Below, in pieces: positions 17,484 to 28,330 of a DNA stretch of 54,104 nt. A program made the position numbers and the translations under genes. The DNA lies in assembly GCF_001668615.1 (NCBI RefSeq), contig NZ_LZMC01000003.1:1-54104 (forward strand). The letters are read 5' to 3'. Source of the DNA: Mycobacterium sp. 1274761.0 (GTDB taxonomy: Bacteria > Actinomycetota > Actinomycetes > Mycobacteriales > Mycobacteriaceae). Numbering within the stretch: position 1 is the stretch's first letter; each line of letters starts with the position of its first letter. The notes under the pieces are model-generated. The model was not told the DNA's origin and made no database searches. It saw only the letters and a list, made by a program, of their open reading frames with translations.

Positions 17484-18285
17484 TGGACACCTCCTCGAGC
17501 TTCACCGGCCATGTCTCGCTGGCGGCCAGCACCCGTCGCAAATAGATGTGGGCAAGGCACTCCCATGTGTTGCCGATGCCGCCGTGCACTTGAATCGACG
17601 TCTCGCACACCGTCAAAGCCGCACGCGCACAGTAGATCTTGGCAACCCGGGCCGCCTCAATGGCTTCGGCGGAAGGCAGTTCGTCGACGGCCCACGCCGC
17701 GTGGCGGACGACACTGATGGCGCCCTCGATCAGTGCAAGGCTTTCGGCAAGCAGATGGGCCACCGCCTGATACGACCCGATTGTCGCCCCGTACTGCTCG
17801 CGCACCTTCGCGTATTCTGTGGCCAGCGCGTGCGCTCCCCGGGCCGCGCCAACGAGGTCAGCGCACGTAACGGTCAACGCCAACGCCTTCCAGCGCCACG
17901 CGTCTTCCTCATTCAGCTCGTCGAGTTCGGCGGGCGACTCGACTACTCCGGCAAGGCTTTTCGTGAGGTCGACGGATTCGGCCGCGGCATCGGGCGCCGA
18001 CGGCTCGCGGCCGAGGCGGCGGCTCAGGTCATCGTTGAGGATCGGACCGATGAACGGAACATCGACCAGGCCCCTGGCGAATTCCTCGGCGACGATGGCC
18101 ACCTCGACCCCGGATGCCCCGTCCGAGCGCAGGGTGCGAAACCCCGTGCCGTCGATGGCTTTTTCCAGCCGGGCGACGCGGTTGGCGTCGTCGAGGTCGG
18201 CGACCGACCCCGGCCCGAGGTCGTCGGCCACCTCGGCGGCAGCCTCGCGCAGCTGCCGCTGTTCAGCAGTCAGACGGACGTCCAT
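17470..18285 (-). CDS. Acyl-CoA dehydrogenase, short partner of the FadE pair
   Basis: This 271-aa divergent acyl-CoA dehydrogenase starts MDVRLTAEQRQLREAAAEV. It is about 100 residues shorter than normal, with a compressed middle beta domain. The C-terminal helical domain has AVAHLLAESLALIEGAISV and CETSIQVHGGIGNTWECLAHIYLRR, the usual FAD/dimer motif near residue 235. Short and long FadE genes in tandem typically make heterotetramers in which one subunit contributes the catalytic base. It overlaps the ligase upstream by 23 bases and the large FadE by 14. Confidence 0.88.
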   Translation of the reverse strand: MDVRLTAEQRQLREAAAEVADDLGPGSVADLDDANRVARLEKAIDGTGFRTLRSDGASGVEVAIVAEEFARGLVDVPFIGPILNDDLSRRLGREPSAPDAAAESVDLTKSLAGVVESPAELDELNEEDAWRWKALALTVTCADLVGAARGAHALATEYAKVREQYGATIGSYQAVAHLLAESLALIEGAISVVRHAAWAVDELPSAEAIEAARVAKIYCARAALTVCETSIQVHGGIGNTWECLAHIYLRRVLAASETWPVKLEEVSIGFS

Positions 18286-19669
18286 ACTTCCCCTTCAGCA
18301 CTCGGCGCAACACCTTTCCCGATGGCAGTCGCGGGATCTCGGGAACAATTACTACGCGGCTGAGTCGTTTGTACGACGCCAGCCGCTCGGCGACCAGCGC
18401 GATCAGCTCGTCGGGATCGACCGAGCCATGCGCGGTCACCGCGGCGACCACAGCTTCCCCGTCGGCCGCATCCTCGACGCCGAACACCGCGCAATCGTCG
18501 ACGTCGGGATGTCCGTGCAGCACGGCCTCGATTTCTGCGGGCGCCACCTGGAACCCGCGGACCTTGATCATCTCCTTGGCCCGGTCGGTGATGTGCAGCC
18601 AGCCGTCGGCGTCGAGGTAGCCGACGTCCCCGGTGCGGTACCAGCCCTCGGAAAACGCCTGTGCCGTCGCGTCATCGGGCAGATAGCCGACCATCACCGA
18701 ATCCGACCGGGCCTGAATCTCGCCCACCTCGCCCGACCCGAGGGGTGCGCCCGGCTCATCAAGCGACACGATGCGGATGTCCACCCCGGGCACCGCGCGC
18801 CCCACGGTGTCTAACCGGGCGCTGGCAAGCGAATTACACGCGAGCACCGGCAGCTCGCTGCTGCCATACGCGGTCACCCAGTTCACCCCGGCCTTGGCGG
18901 TGACCGCCTCGGCGACGCTGCGGGTAACCGGCGTCGCGCACCACATGATGTACCGCAGCGAGGACAGGTCGTAGGAGTCCAGTTTCGGATGGGCGGCCAG
19001 GGCCAGTGCAATCGGCGCGACGGCCATCTCGATCGTTATCCGGTCGGCCTCGATGTGATGCAGCATCTGGTCCACGTCGAACCGGCGGTGCAGGCGGATC
19101 CATGCTCCCGTTTCGAGCGCCATCGCGATGTTGAGCAGCCCCAGGATGTGCGACGGCGGCGTCACGATCTGCATGCGGTCCGTAGGGGTCAGACCAAGCG
19201 CGGTACGCCAGTGCCGGATGGCCACGGCGAAGCCGCCGTGGGTATGACGCACGGCCTTGGGCATGCCGGTGGTTCCGGAGCTGAACACGCACAGCGCCTC
19301 GGCGTCCGCGGGCGGCGGCTCGAACGTTCGCAGACCGCCGGTGATGGGCTCGTCCAGCGACAGCATCGGCATCACGGCGGCGAGCACCGGATGGTCACCG
19401 ACGGCGTGCGAAGGCCGGGTCACCGAAAGCGCATGATCGACTTCGGTCGCTCGCCATGCGGGGCTGAGCAGAACGGCCGAGGCACCCAGGCGCCAGATCG
19501 CACGCAACGCGACCACAAACTCTGGGCGGTTCGACGACATGAGCGCCACCCGATGCCCGGCCCGCACGCCGCGCTGTTCGAGGGTTGTCGCCATGCCGTT
19601 GGCCAGCGCGTTCAGCTCTGCCAACGGGTATTCGCGCTCTTCGAAGGCGAGGGCGGCCGGCTCCCCCAC
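18263..19669 (-). CDS. Acyl-CoA synthetase (ANL superfamily, FadD-like)
   Basis: This 468-aa AMP-forming ligase has the P-loop FSSGTTGMPKAVRHTH near residue 130, AYGSSE, GWYRTGDVGYLD, the hinge DRAKEMIKVRGFQVAPAEIEAV written in two parts (DRAKEMIKVRG / FQVAPAEIEAV), and the C-terminal catalytic Lys in LPSGKVLRR. It starts at GTG 19669. The product is probably the acyl-CoA used by the FadE pair downstream. It heads the minus-strand unit opposite the ferredoxin and is shorter than typical FadDs of about 510 aa because the N-terminal subdomain is trimmed. Confidence 0.9.
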   Translation of the reverse strand: MGEPAALAFEEREYPLAELNALANGMATTLEQRGVRAGHRVALMSSNRPEFVVALRAIWRLGASAVLLSPAWRATEVDHALSVTRPSHAVGDHPVLAAVMPMLSLDEPITGGLRTFEPPPADAEALCVFSSGTTGMPKAVRHTHGGFAVAIRHWRTALGLTPTDRMQIVTPPSHILGLLNIAMALETGAWIRLHRRFDVDQMLHHIEADRITIEMAVAPIALALAAHPKLDSYDLSSLRYIMWCATPVTRSVAEAVTAKAGVNWVTAYGSSELPVLACNSLASARLDTVGRAVPGVDIRIVSLDEPGAPLGSGEVGEIQARSDSVMVGYLPDDATAQAFSEGWYRTGDVGYLDADGWLHITDRAKEMIKVRGFQVAPAEIEAVLHGHPDVDDCAVFGVEDAADGEAVVAAVTAHGSVDPDELIALVAERLASYKRLSRVVIVPEIPRLPSGKVLRRVLKGKYGRPSDC

Positions 19670-19739
19670 GTCAGCTCACCCACCCTTCTTCCGCGTTGCG
19701 GCGACCTTGCAGGAAGCCGCGAGAACACACTATCCTTGA

Positions 19740-19758
19740 GCGAGAATAGTATTCTCGC
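19740..19758. promoter_or_regulatory. Palindromic operator, GCGAGAATA-G-TATTCTCGC
   Basis: Perfect 9+9 inverted repeat around one central base, the strongest of the set. It lies 70 bases from the ligase start (19669) and 36 bases before the ferredoxin ATG (19795). Same GAGAAT/ATTCTC core as 8059 and 13845. Confidence 0.7.
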
Positions 19759-19794
19759 AGGAGCAGAATCTCAATGGCGCACTGAGGGGGTTAG

Positions 19795-20076
19795 ATGGCA
19801 GTCGAGGGGACCGTGACGATCCTGCTCGACCGGCAGAAGGCTTCGGTTCCCCGCGTCGAAGGCGAGACACTGCTGGAGAGCGCGCGACGTGCGGGGCTGT
19901 CTCCACCGTTCAGCTGCGAGGCAGGCAACTGCGGCACCTGCATGGCAAAGCTGGTCGAGGGCAAGGCAACCATGCGCGTCAACGACGCGCTGGACGAGGA
20001 CGAGGTTGCCGAGGGATACATCCTCACCTGTCAGGGCGTTCCGGACACGGAGTCGGTGATCGTCGAATACGAGTGA
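19795..20076 (+). CDS. [2Fe-2S] plant-type ferredoxin
   Basis: This 93-aa ferredoxin has cluster ligands Cys41, Cys46, Cys49 and Cys79 in the C-x4-C-x2-C-xn-C pattern (CEAGNCGTC ... LTCQG). It resembles the C-terminal ferredoxin domain of KshB-type reductases but stands alone with no FAD/NAD domain. It could pass electrons to the P450 at 10512 or to a Rieske oxygenase. It follows the palindrome at 19740. Its last 46 bases overlap the convergent CoA transferase, an unusually long tail-to-tail overlap. Confidence 0.9.
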   Translation: MAVEGTVTILLDRQKASVPRVEGETLLESARRAGLSPPFSCEAGNCGTCMAKLVEGKATMRVNDALDEDEVAEGYILTCQGVPDTESVIVEYE

Positions 20077-21107
20077 TCGTGCTCGTCCAGGCCGGGCGGC
20101 GGCCGGTATTGCGGCTCGTATCCCCAAACGCGGATGGGGCTCCCCACCAACCGGAACTCGCCCGCCCTCACGAGGATCTCCGGGGTCGCCTCGAGTGCAT
20201 CGGGCAGCGAGCGCACCGCCGCTGCAGGAATGCCGAGCGGACGTAGCCGGGCCTCCCAGTTCTTCGCGGTGTCGCTGGCCAGTGCCGCGGTGACGACGGC
20301 GAGGACCTCGTCGCGCTGTGCGGAACGCTCGGCCATGGTCGGGAACCCCGAGATACCCGCCTCGGCGGAGAACGACCGCCAGAACGCGTCATGCGTGATG
20401 AACAATGCAAGGTAGCCGTCGGCGGTCGGAAAAAGTTGCGCGGGAACGTAATACGAGTGTGCACCGTTCGGATATCTTTGCGGCGCGACCCCGTCGTTCA
20501 GATAGGCCGACGCCCGGTAGTTCAGCTGCGACATGACGACATCGCGCAGCGAGACCTCGACCTGGCCGCCTCGGCCCGACACGATCTGGGACACCAGGCC
20601 CAGCGCGGCCGTCAGACCCGTGGAGTTGTCGGCCGCCGAGTAGCCGGGCAATGTCGGCGGACCATCGGGATCGCCTGTCATCGCCGCCACTCCGGTGCCC
20701 GCCTGAATGACGTAGTCGAACGCCGGATCGTCACCGCCGTCCATCCCGAACCCGGTCAGCGCGACGCAGACGATCTTCTCGTTGTACTTGCGCAAGGACT
20801 CGTAGGTGAGACCGAGCCGGCGAATCGCCGAGGGCTTCATGTTGACCAGCAGCGCATGGGACTTCGCGACCAGCTCACCCAGCTGCGCCTGTCCGGCGTC
20901 CGATCGAAGGTCGACACACACGCTCTGCTTGTTGCGGTTCAGGCTGGCGAAGTAGCTGTCGCTGACCTGCCGGGAGATCTCGCCCTCCGGCGGCTCGATC
21001 TTGATCACCTCGGCGCCGAGGTCGGCGAGCACCATCGTCGCGTAGGGACCGGCGAGCATGACGCCGACCTCCAGAATGCGGATGCCCGCCAGCGGTCCAG
21101 CGCTCAT
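20031..21107 (-). CDS. CaiB/BaiF-family (family III) CoA transferase
   Basis: This 358-aa protein has the family start pattern GPLAGIRILEVGVMLAGPYA, then LADLGAEVIKIEPPEG, and a catalytic Asp in SAADNSTGLTAAL near residue 160. I place the start at ATG 21107. The reading frame continues upstream to TTG 21131 only through a tandem repeat that copies this start region. Family III enzymes move CoA between acids. It is last in the unit mutase, B12 subunit, LLM, CoA transferase, so it probably activates or recycles the acid handled by the mutase. Confidence 0.88.
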   Translation of the reverse strand: MSAGPLAGIRILEVGVMLAGPYATMVLADLGAEVIKIEPPEGEISRQVSDSYFASLNRNKQSVCVDLRSDAGQAQLGELVAKSHALLVNMKPSAIRRLGLTYESLRKYNEKIVCVALTGFGMDGGDDPAFDYVIQAGTGVAAMTGDPDGPPTLPGYSAADNSTGLTAALGLVSQIVSGRGGQVEVSLRDVVMSQLNYRASAYLNDGVAPQRYPNGAHSYYVPAQLFPTADGYLALFITHDAFWRSFSAEAGISGFPTMAERSAQRDEVLAVVTAALASDTAKNWEARLRPLGIPAAAVRSLPDALEATPEILVRAGEFRLVGSPIRVWGYEPQYRPPPGLDEHDHSYSTITDSVSGTP

Positions 21108-21203
21108 CTGTTCCATCGCCTCTTCGCGCAAGCGCTCATCTGTTCCATCGCCTCTTCGCGCAAGCGCTCATCTGTTCCATCGCCTCTTCGCGCAAGCGCT
21201 CAT
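21101..21203. repeat. Three tandem copies of a 32-base unit at a gene start
   Basis: Copies lie at 21101-21132, 21133-21164 and 21165-21196, with an 8-base partial copy after them. They look identical. On the minus strand each unit begins ATGAGCGCTTGCGCGAAG and carries a second ATG. The array begins at the ATGA where the LLM stop (21200-21202) meets the original start and ends at the CoA transferase ATG (21107). Because 32 is not a multiple of three, each copy changes frame. The result is a set of duplicated potential starts and leader segments. Confidence 0.9.
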
Positions 21204-22156
21204 CGGACCTCGGCTGCGAGTTGCGAGATCACCTCACGCGTACGGTATTTGGAGGCCACGAGCTCGTCGCGGTTGTTCCCGATCGGCAGCAATCGCACCG
21301 ACAGATCCGTGACGCCCGCTTCTGCGAAGCGCCGGAACCGCGCCAGGATGGCTTCTTCGTCGCCGGCCGCGCACAGATCACCGACGTCGCGGGCGTCGCC
21401 GCGGTCAAGCAGCCGCTGATAGTTAGGCGATGTCTCGGCTTCGGCGAGTATGCGATTGGCGCGTTCCTTGGCGGCATCGATCTCCGAATTGGCGCACAGG
21501 CACACGGGAATGCCCGCGACGATGCGCGGCGCGGGCCGTCCGGCTCCGGCGGCGGCCTTGGTGATCTTCGGCGCGATGTGATCGCCGATGGCCTTCTCGT
21601 CGGCCATCCACAACACGGTGCCGTCGGCGCGTTCGCCGGCAATCTGCAGCATCACCGGCCCGAGCGCGGCCACCAAGACCGGCATCGGTGTCTCGGCACC
21701 AAGAACGGTGGGGTTGTGCACGGTGAACGAATCGTTTTCGACGTCGACCGGTCCCGGTCCCGCGATCGCGGTGCTGAGCACCTCGAGGTAGTCGCGGGTG
21801 TAGGCGGCTGGCTTCTCATACGGGATGCCGAGCATGTCGCGCACGATCCAGTGGTGTGACGGCCCGACGCCGAGCGCCAGCCGCCCGGATGTCACCGCAT
21901 GCACTGAAAGCGCTTGGCGGGCAAGAGCGATCGGATGCTGAGCCTGAAGAGGCACCACCGCGGTGCCGAGCTCGATGCGGTCGGTGTGCGCGGCCATCAG
22001 CGCGACCATGGTCAGCGCGTCGAAGTCATCGGGCACCTGCGGCATCCACGCGGTGTCGAGCCCGGCCTCCTCGGCCCATTTGATGTCCGACACCAGCTTG
22101 GTGACCTTACGCGTCATATCGCCGCGCTCGGCCCCGATCATCACGCCTAACTTCAT
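21200..22156 (-). CDS. LLM-class oxidoreductase, F420-type
   Basis: This 318-aa luciferase-like protein has MKLGVMIGAERGDM, TAWMPQVPDDFDALT, ELGTAVVPLQAQHPIALARQ cut in two parts (ELGTAVVPL / QAQHPIALARQ) and RLALGVGPSHHWIV. These resemble actinobacterial F420-dependent LLM oxidoreductases. Its ATG overlaps the stop of the B12-subunit gene (22153-22156), and its stop meets the repeat array. It may oxidise or reduce a ketone or alcohol in the same pathway. F420 use is inferred from family pattern. Confidence 0.85.
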   Translation of the reverse strand: MKLGVMIGAERGDMTRKVTKLVSDIKWAEEAGLDTAWMPQVPDDFDALTMVALMAAHTDRIELGTAVVPLQAQHPIALARQALSVHAVTSGRLALGVGPSHHWIVRDMLGIPYEKPAAYTRDYLEVLSTAIAGPGPVDVENDSFTVHNPTVLGAETPMPVLVAALGPVMLQIAGERADGTVLWMADEKAIGDHIAPKITKAAAGAGRPAPRIVAGIPVCLCANSEIDAAKERANRILAEAETSPNYQRLLDRGDARDVGDLCAAGDEEAILARFRRFAEAGVTDLSVRLLPIGNNRDELVASKYRTREVISQLAAEVR

Positions 22157-22556
22157 GCCGGCTCCCCCGACTTTTCCGTCAGCGCGCGGACCTCGCGGAC
22201 CAACACATCCAGCGGTGTGCCGGTCGGAAAGACCGCCGCCGCACCGGCGGACAGCAGCTTGGGCACATCGGCCTCGGGGATCGTGCCGCCGACTACCACA
22301 GCGATGTCGTCGGCCTCGGCGCCGCGCAGGGCCTCGACCGTCCGTGTGGTGAGCGCGACGTGCGCACCCGACAGGATGCTCAACCCCACCAAGGCAACAT
22401 CCTCTTGCAGAGCGATCGACACGATGTCCTCGATGCGCTGACGGATGCCGGTGTAGATGACCTCGAAACCGGCATCGCGCAGGGTGCGGGCGACGATCTT
22501 CGCACCGCGGTCGTGGCCGTCCAGACCCGGTTTGGCTACCAAAACCCTTGTCGCCA

Positions 22557-22557
<1 letters not shown>
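22153..22557 (-). CDS. B12-binding small subunit of acyl-CoA mutase
   Basis: This 134-aa cobalamin-binding domain has the base-off His motif KPGLDGHDRGAKI (His20 in DGHDRG), then LSILSGAH and VVVGGTIPEAD. It is separate from its catalytic subunit, as in isobutyryl-CoA, pivalyl-CoA and 2-hydroxyisobutyryl-CoA mutases, and unlike fused methylmalonyl-CoA mutase. Its ATG shares one base with the TAA of the large subunit, so translation is coupled. Confidence 0.93.
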
Positions 22558-24134
<1,577 letters not shown>

Positions 24135-24155
24135 CAATGGATAACGTACTTGCAA

Positions 24156-24285
24156 AAAATGAGAATGCCAATACCGCGCAGGGGAAACCCGCACGGAACG
24201 CGGCGTCTCCAGATCACTGAACGCGAGGCGAAGACCCGGTACACAGCGATTATGCCACTTGCGTAAAATGAGAATGCCAATACCG
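24156..24285 (+). promoter_or_regulatory. Direct repeat with GAGAAT half sites in a divergent promoter
   Basis: A 21-base sequence (AAAATGAGAAT followed by GCCAATACCG) occurs at 24156-24176 and again at 24265-24285 in the same orientation. Each holds the GAGAAT half of the palindrome seen at 8059, 13845 and 19740, with a degraded second half. The first copy is 22 bases from the mutase start; the second is about 36 bases before the SDR start at 24321. Probable operator pair for both units. Confidence 0.6.
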
Positions 24286-24320
24286 ATTTGTTAGGGTGAG
24301 GGTTCGCCGACAGGAGCGCA

Positions 24321-25148
24321 ATGTCACAGTCGTTTACCGATCGCACCCTCGTCATCTCCGGCGCCAGCCGCGGCATCGGGCTGGCGATCGCACTCGCCGC
24401 GGCCAGGGGCGGCGCGAACATCGTGCTGCTGGCCAAGACCGCCGAGCCCCACCCCAAGCTTCCCGGCACAGTGCACACGGCGGTGGCAGAGATCGAGGCC
24501 GCCGGTGGCAAGGGCCTCGCGGTGGTCGGCGACGTGCGCAACGAGGACGATGTGCAGCGCACCATCGACACGGCCGTCGAGCGTTTCGGCGGCGTGAACA
24601 TCTGCGTCAACAACGCCAGCGCCATAGCCACCGAGCCGACCGAACAGCTGTCCGCCAAGAAGTTCGACCTGATGATGGACATCAACATCAGGGGCACATT
24701 CCTGCTGACCAAGGCCGCGCTGCCGCATTTGAAGAAGGGCCGCGACCCTCACGTGCTGACGCTCGCGCCGCCGCTGAACATGAACCCGCACTGGCTCGGT
24801 GCGCATCCGTCCTACACGCTGTCGAAATACGGCATGACGCTGCTGTCGCTGGGCTGGGCGGCCGAATACGCCGACAGCGGCATCGGCTTCGCCTGTCTCT
24901 GGCCGGAGACCTACATCGCTACGTCCGCGGTGGCCAACCTCGCCGACGGCGACAAGCTGGCGGCGCGCTCGCGCGATCCGCAGATCATGGGCGACGCCGC
25001 GGCGACAATCTTCTCCCGGCCCGCGGCCGAGGTGAACGGGAAGTGCTACATCGATTCGCAGGTCCTTTGCGAGGCCGGCGAAGCCGACCTGTCCCACTAT
25101 GGCGGTGGCGACGACCCCATCCTTGATATCTTCGTCGACAAATCATGA
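24321..25148 (+). CDS. SDR, HSDL2 / citronellol dehydrogenase-like
   Basis: This 275-aa SDR has SGASRGIGLAIA near residues 13-24, the insertion HPKLPGTVHTAVAEI typical of HSDL2-like members, NNASAI near 98, and SYTLSKYGM with the catalytic Tyr/Lys. Members oxidise branched alcohols or 3-hydroxyacyl-CoAs. It is the first gene of the plus-strand unit SDR, ligase, small protein, MFS, and overlaps the ligase by four bases. It shares the inserted motif with the SDR at 14658. Confidence 0.87.
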   Translation: MSQSFTDRTLVISGASRGIGLAIALAAARGGANIVLLAKTAEPHPKLPGTVHTAVAEIEAAGGKGLAVVGDVRNEDDVQRTIDTAVERFGGVNICVNNASAIATEPTEQLSAKKFDLMMDINIRGTFLLTKAALPHLKKGRDPHVLTLAPPLNMNPHWLGAHPSYTLSKYGMTLLSLGWAAEYADSGIGFACLWPETYIATSAVANLADGDKLAARSRDPQIMGDAAATIFSRPAAEVNGKCYIDSQVLCEAGEADLSHYGGGDDPILDIFVDKS

Positions 25149-26644
25149 GCATTTCCCTGCTGCTCGAGATGGCTGCCTCGAGCGACCCAGACCGGACGGC
25201 AGTGGTGTCCGGCGACATGCGGTTGACCACGAACGAACTCAGCGCACTCGCCGACGGCGGGGCCGGGGTCGTCGCCGCATCCGGTGCGGAGCACGTCGCC
25301 TACGTCGGCACCGGCGGGGCCATGCTGCCGGTGCTGTTGTTCTCCGCCGCGCGGGCCGCCGTCGCCGTCACCCCGCTGAACTACCGGCTGAGCGCCGATG
25401 GGTTGCGCGAGCTGATCGACCGGCTGCCCACGCCGCTGGTGATCGCCGACGACGAGTACGTCAACGTCGTCACGGGCGCCGGCAAAAAGGTCATCTCGTC
25501 GGACGATTTCCTGGCATCTGCCCGCCACACCGAGCCCGCCGCCGAGTTCGCTGATCCCGACAGCGTGGCGGTCGTGCTGTTCACGTCCGGGACAACGTCG
25601 CGGCCGAAAGCGGTCGAGCTGACCCACAACAACTTGACCAGCTACATCACTGGCACAGTCGAATTCGGTTCGGCCGCAACAGAGGACGCCGCGCTGATCT
25701 GTGTGCCGCCGTACCACATCGCCGGTGTGAGCGCGGCGCTGTCCAACCTGTACGCGGGCCGAAAGATGGTGTATCTGACCAATTTCGATGCCCGTGAATG
25801 GGTGCGCCTGGTGCGTGATGAAGGGGTCACCTCGGCCACCGTGGTGCCCACCATGCTGGACCGCATCGTGGCGGTGCTGGAAGCCGAGCCGGTGGCCTTA
25901 CCGACGTTGCGCTCGCTGGCATACGGCGGGTCCAAGGTCGCTCTCCCGTTGGTGCGCAAGGCATTGTCGCTGATGCCCGACGTCGGATTCGTCAACGCCT
26001 ACGGGTTGACCGAGACCAGTTCGACCATCGCCGTGCTGACTCCCGATGACCACCGGATCGCACTGGCCGCTTCCGACGAAGCGGTTGCGCGCAGGCTCGG
26101 ATCGGTCGGCCAGCCCGTTCCCACCGTCGAGGTGCAAATTCGCGCGGAGGACGGAACTGTGCTCGGCCCAGGCATGCCCGGCGAGTTGTTCGTCCGTGGC
26201 GAGCAGGTGTCGGGTCGCTACACCGGAATCGGTTCGGTGCTCGACGACGAGGGCTGGTTTCCCACCAGGGACGTGGCCTATCTCGACGAGGACGGCTATC
26301 TGTTCATCGGCGGCCGGTCCGACGACACCATCATCCGCGGCGGTGAAAACATCGCCCCCGCCGAGATCGAGGACGTGCTCGTCGAGCATCCACATGTCCA
26401 CGACTGCGCCGTCGTCGGCGCGGAGGACCCTCAATGGGGCCAGATCATCGTCGCCGTTGTGGTGCCCGCCGACGGGGCCTCGCCCGACGCCGAGGATTTG
26501 CGCGGTTTCGTGCGCAGCCAGCTGCGCGGATCCCGCACACCGGACAAGGTGGTGTTCCGCGATGAACTGCCCACCAACGCGACCGGCAAGGTGCTGCGCC
26601 GCGAACTCGTCAGCGAGCTGAACGCCAGTAAGGAGCCAGCATGA
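25145..26644 (+). CDS. Acyl-CoA synthetase (ANL superfamily, FadD-like)
   Basis: This 499-aa AMP-forming ligase has P-loop VLFTSGTTSRPKAVELTHNN near residue 142, AYGLTETSS, GGRSDDTIIRGGENIAPAEI near 390 and the catalytic Lys in PTNATGKVLRREL. It starts in an ATGA overlap with the SDR and ends in another with the following small gene. It is likely the entry ligase for the carboxylate substrate, or for a branch acid, with the carrier downstream. Specificity is not readable. Confidence 0.92.
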   Translation: MSISLLLEMAASSDPDRTAVVSGDMRLTTNELSALADGGAGVVAASGAEHVAYVGTGGAMLPVLLFSAARAAVAVTPLNYRLSADGLRELIDRLPTPLVIADDEYVNVVTGAGKKVISSDDFLASARHTEPAAEFADPDSVAVVLFTSGTTSRPKAVELTHNNLTSYITGTVEFGSAATEDAALICVPPYHIAGVSAALSNLYAGRKMVYLTNFDAREWVRLVRDEGVTSATVVPTMLDRIVAVLEAEPVALPTLRSLAYGGSKVALPLVRKALSLMPDVGFVNAYGLTETSSTIAVLTPDDHRIALAASDEAVARRLGSVGQPVPTVEVQIRAEDGTVLGPGMPGELFVRGEQVSGRYTGIGSVLDDEGWFPTRDVAYLDEDGYLFIGGRSDDTIIRGGENIAPAEIEDVLVEHPHVHDCAVVGAEDPQWGQIIVAVVVPADGASPDAEDLRGFVRSQLRGSRTPDKVVFRDELPTNATGKVLRRELVSELNASKEPA

Positions 26645-26943
26645 TCAAGAACGGCACGCGCCTGCAGAGCCAGGTCTGCGACACCCAGGTCATCGTCGTG
26701 CGATCCGCCGACAGCCTTGACGATCTGCGCGCGGGCGGGGCGCCGATGGTGCCGTTGGACGCAGAGAAGTCGGACGATCTCACGCTCGACGAGTCGTTGG
26801 CCGAGGGGAACCTGATGGGCAAGCGTTACGTCGACGAGAACGGTGCCGAGGTGCTGGTGACCAAGGCCGGCAAAGGCACGCTGTCCGTCGGCGCGACGCC
26901 GCTGACGATCAAGGAAGCCAAGCCGCTTCCGGCCAGCGACTGA
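26641..26943 (+). CDS. Small conserved hypothetical protein downstream of ligase
   Basis: This 100-aa soluble acidic protein starts in an ATGA overlap with the ligase. It opens MIKNGTRLQSQVCDTQVIVV, with GGAPMVPLDAEK near residue 35-46 and GKRYVDENGAEVLVTKAGKG near 60-79. The lone Cys13 in VCDT and the GGAPM turn look like a worn zinc-ribbon-like or rubredoxin-like fold, but no complete metal site is present. I do not recognise the family. Tight coupling to the ligase suggests an accessory role. Confidence 0.7.
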   Translation: MIKNGTRLQSQVCDTQVIVVRSADSLDDLRAGGAPMVPLDAEKSDDLTLDESLAEGNLMGKRYVDENGAEVLVTKAGKGTLSVGATPLTIKEAKPLPASD

Positions 26944-27016
26944 GCTTCGTCGCTCGCTGGATCGTGCCCGCAGGTCAGGACGTTAAATACCTGGCGGAAT
27001 CGGGAATCCCCGGGCC

Positions 27017-28330
27017 ATGGCCGGGCATCAACTCACCCACCGGGACACATCCGACGTCCGAAAGGCCGTGCGGGGAGCGGCGATCGGGAACACCGTAGAG
27101 TGGTTCGACTTCGCCGTATACAGCGTTCTGGCCACCTACATCGCCGACAAATTCTTCCCATCGGGTAACGACACCGTCGCGCTGCTCAACACGTTCGCCG
27201 TCTTCGCGGCGGCCTTCTTCATGCGGCCGTTGGGCGGCTTCTTCTTCGGACCTCTAGCCGACCGAATCGGCAGGCAACGTGTCCTGGCCATCGTGATTTT
27301 GTTGATGTCGGGTTCGACGTTCGCCATCGGCCTTGTCCCGAGCTACGACACCATCGGCGTGGGCGCCCCTCTACTGCTGCTGTTCCTCCGTTGCCTGCAA
27401 GGCTTTTCGGCTGGTGGCGAATACGGCAGCGGGGCCTGCTTCCTCGCGGAGTACGCACCTGACAAGCATCGCGGCTTCGTCGTCTCGTTCCTGGTGTGGT
27501 CGGTGGTCGTCGGATTCCTCCTCGGCTCCATCACCGTCACCGTCCTCGAAGCGGTTCTGCCGGAGAGCGCCATGGACTCCTACGGATGGCGTATCCCCTT
27601 CCTGTTGGCAGGCGTACTAGGCGCCGTCGGGCTTTACATCCGCCTGCGTCTGCGCGACACACCCGAATTCGAGGAGCTGCAAGCCGAGGGCGACGTCTCG
27701 TCGTCGCCGCTGAAGGACGCACTGACCACCTCGTGGCGGCCGATCCTTCAGATCGCTGGGCTGGTGGTGATCCACAACGTGGGCTTCTACACGGTGTTCA
27801 CCTTCCTGCCGAGTTACTTCACCAAGACACTCGGACTGACCAAGATGGACGCGTTCATGTCGATCACCATCGCCAGTGCCGTCGCGCTGATCCTCATCCC
27901 ACCGCTGGGCGCCCTTTCCGACCGGGTCGGACGGAAGCCATTGCTAATCACCGGCTCTGTCGGATTTATCGTGTTCGCCTATCCCCTATTCCTGCTGCTG
28001 AATTCGGGATCAGTGTCCGCGGCGTTCGCCGGTCACGCCGGCCTTGCCGCCCTCGAGGCGGTGTTCGTATCCTCGTCGCTGGCCGCGGGCGCAGAGCTGT
28101 TCGCCACCAAGGTGCGTTCGGGCGGCTACTCCATCGGCTACAACGTCTCGGTCGCGCTATTCGGCGGCACCGCCCCCTATGTCGCGACCTGGCTGACCGA
28201 GCGCACCGGCAACGAACTCGCGCCGGCCTACTACGTGATCCTCGCCGCGGTCATCACGCTCGCGACCGTCATGACAATGCGCGAGACGGCGGCGCGTCCA
28301 CTGCGCAAATCCGTCGCAGGCGAGCCGTAG
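27017..28330 (+). CDS. MFS transporter, metabolite:H+ symporter (MHS) type
   Basis: This 437-aa carrier with about 12 hydrophobic segments starts at ATG 27017. The MHS signatures are [16 protein letters not shown] near residues 24-39, the loop [13 protein letters not shown] between helices 2 and 3, and [13 protein letters not shown] near 125-137. ProP/KgtP-like MHS members import organic acids or compatible solutes with protons. It lies 73 bases downstream of the ligase operon in the same direction, so uptake of the pathway substrate is the likely role. Confidence 0.88.
   Translation: MAGHQLTHRDTSDVRKAVRGAAIGNTVEWFDFAVYSVLATYIADKFFPSGNDTVALLNTFAVFAAAFFMRPLGGFFFGPLADRIGRQRVLAIVILLMSGSTFAIGLVPSYDTIGVGAPLLLLFLRCLQGFSAGGEYGSGACFLAEYAPDKHRGFVVSFLVWSVVVGFLLGSITVTVLEAVLPESAMDSYGWRIPFLLAGVLGAVGLYIRLRLRDTPEFEELQAEGDVSSSPLKDALTTSWRPILQIAGLVVIHNVGFYTVFTFLPSYFTKTLGLTKMDAFMSITIASAVALILIPPLGALSDRVGRKPLLITGSVGFIVFAYPLFLLLNSGSVSAAFAGHAGLAALEAVFVSSSLAAGAELFATKVRSGGYSIGYNVSVALFGGTAPYVATWLTERTGNELAPAYYVILAAVITLATVMTMRETAARPLRKSVAGEP

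Noticed and set aside
21101..21203. CRISPR array
   Set aside because: Repeats are directly adjacent with no spacers, and they lie at a gene junction.
26944..27016. Separate promoter for the MFS gene
   Set aside because: No clear -35/-10 pair was seen; read-through from the ligase operon is simpler.
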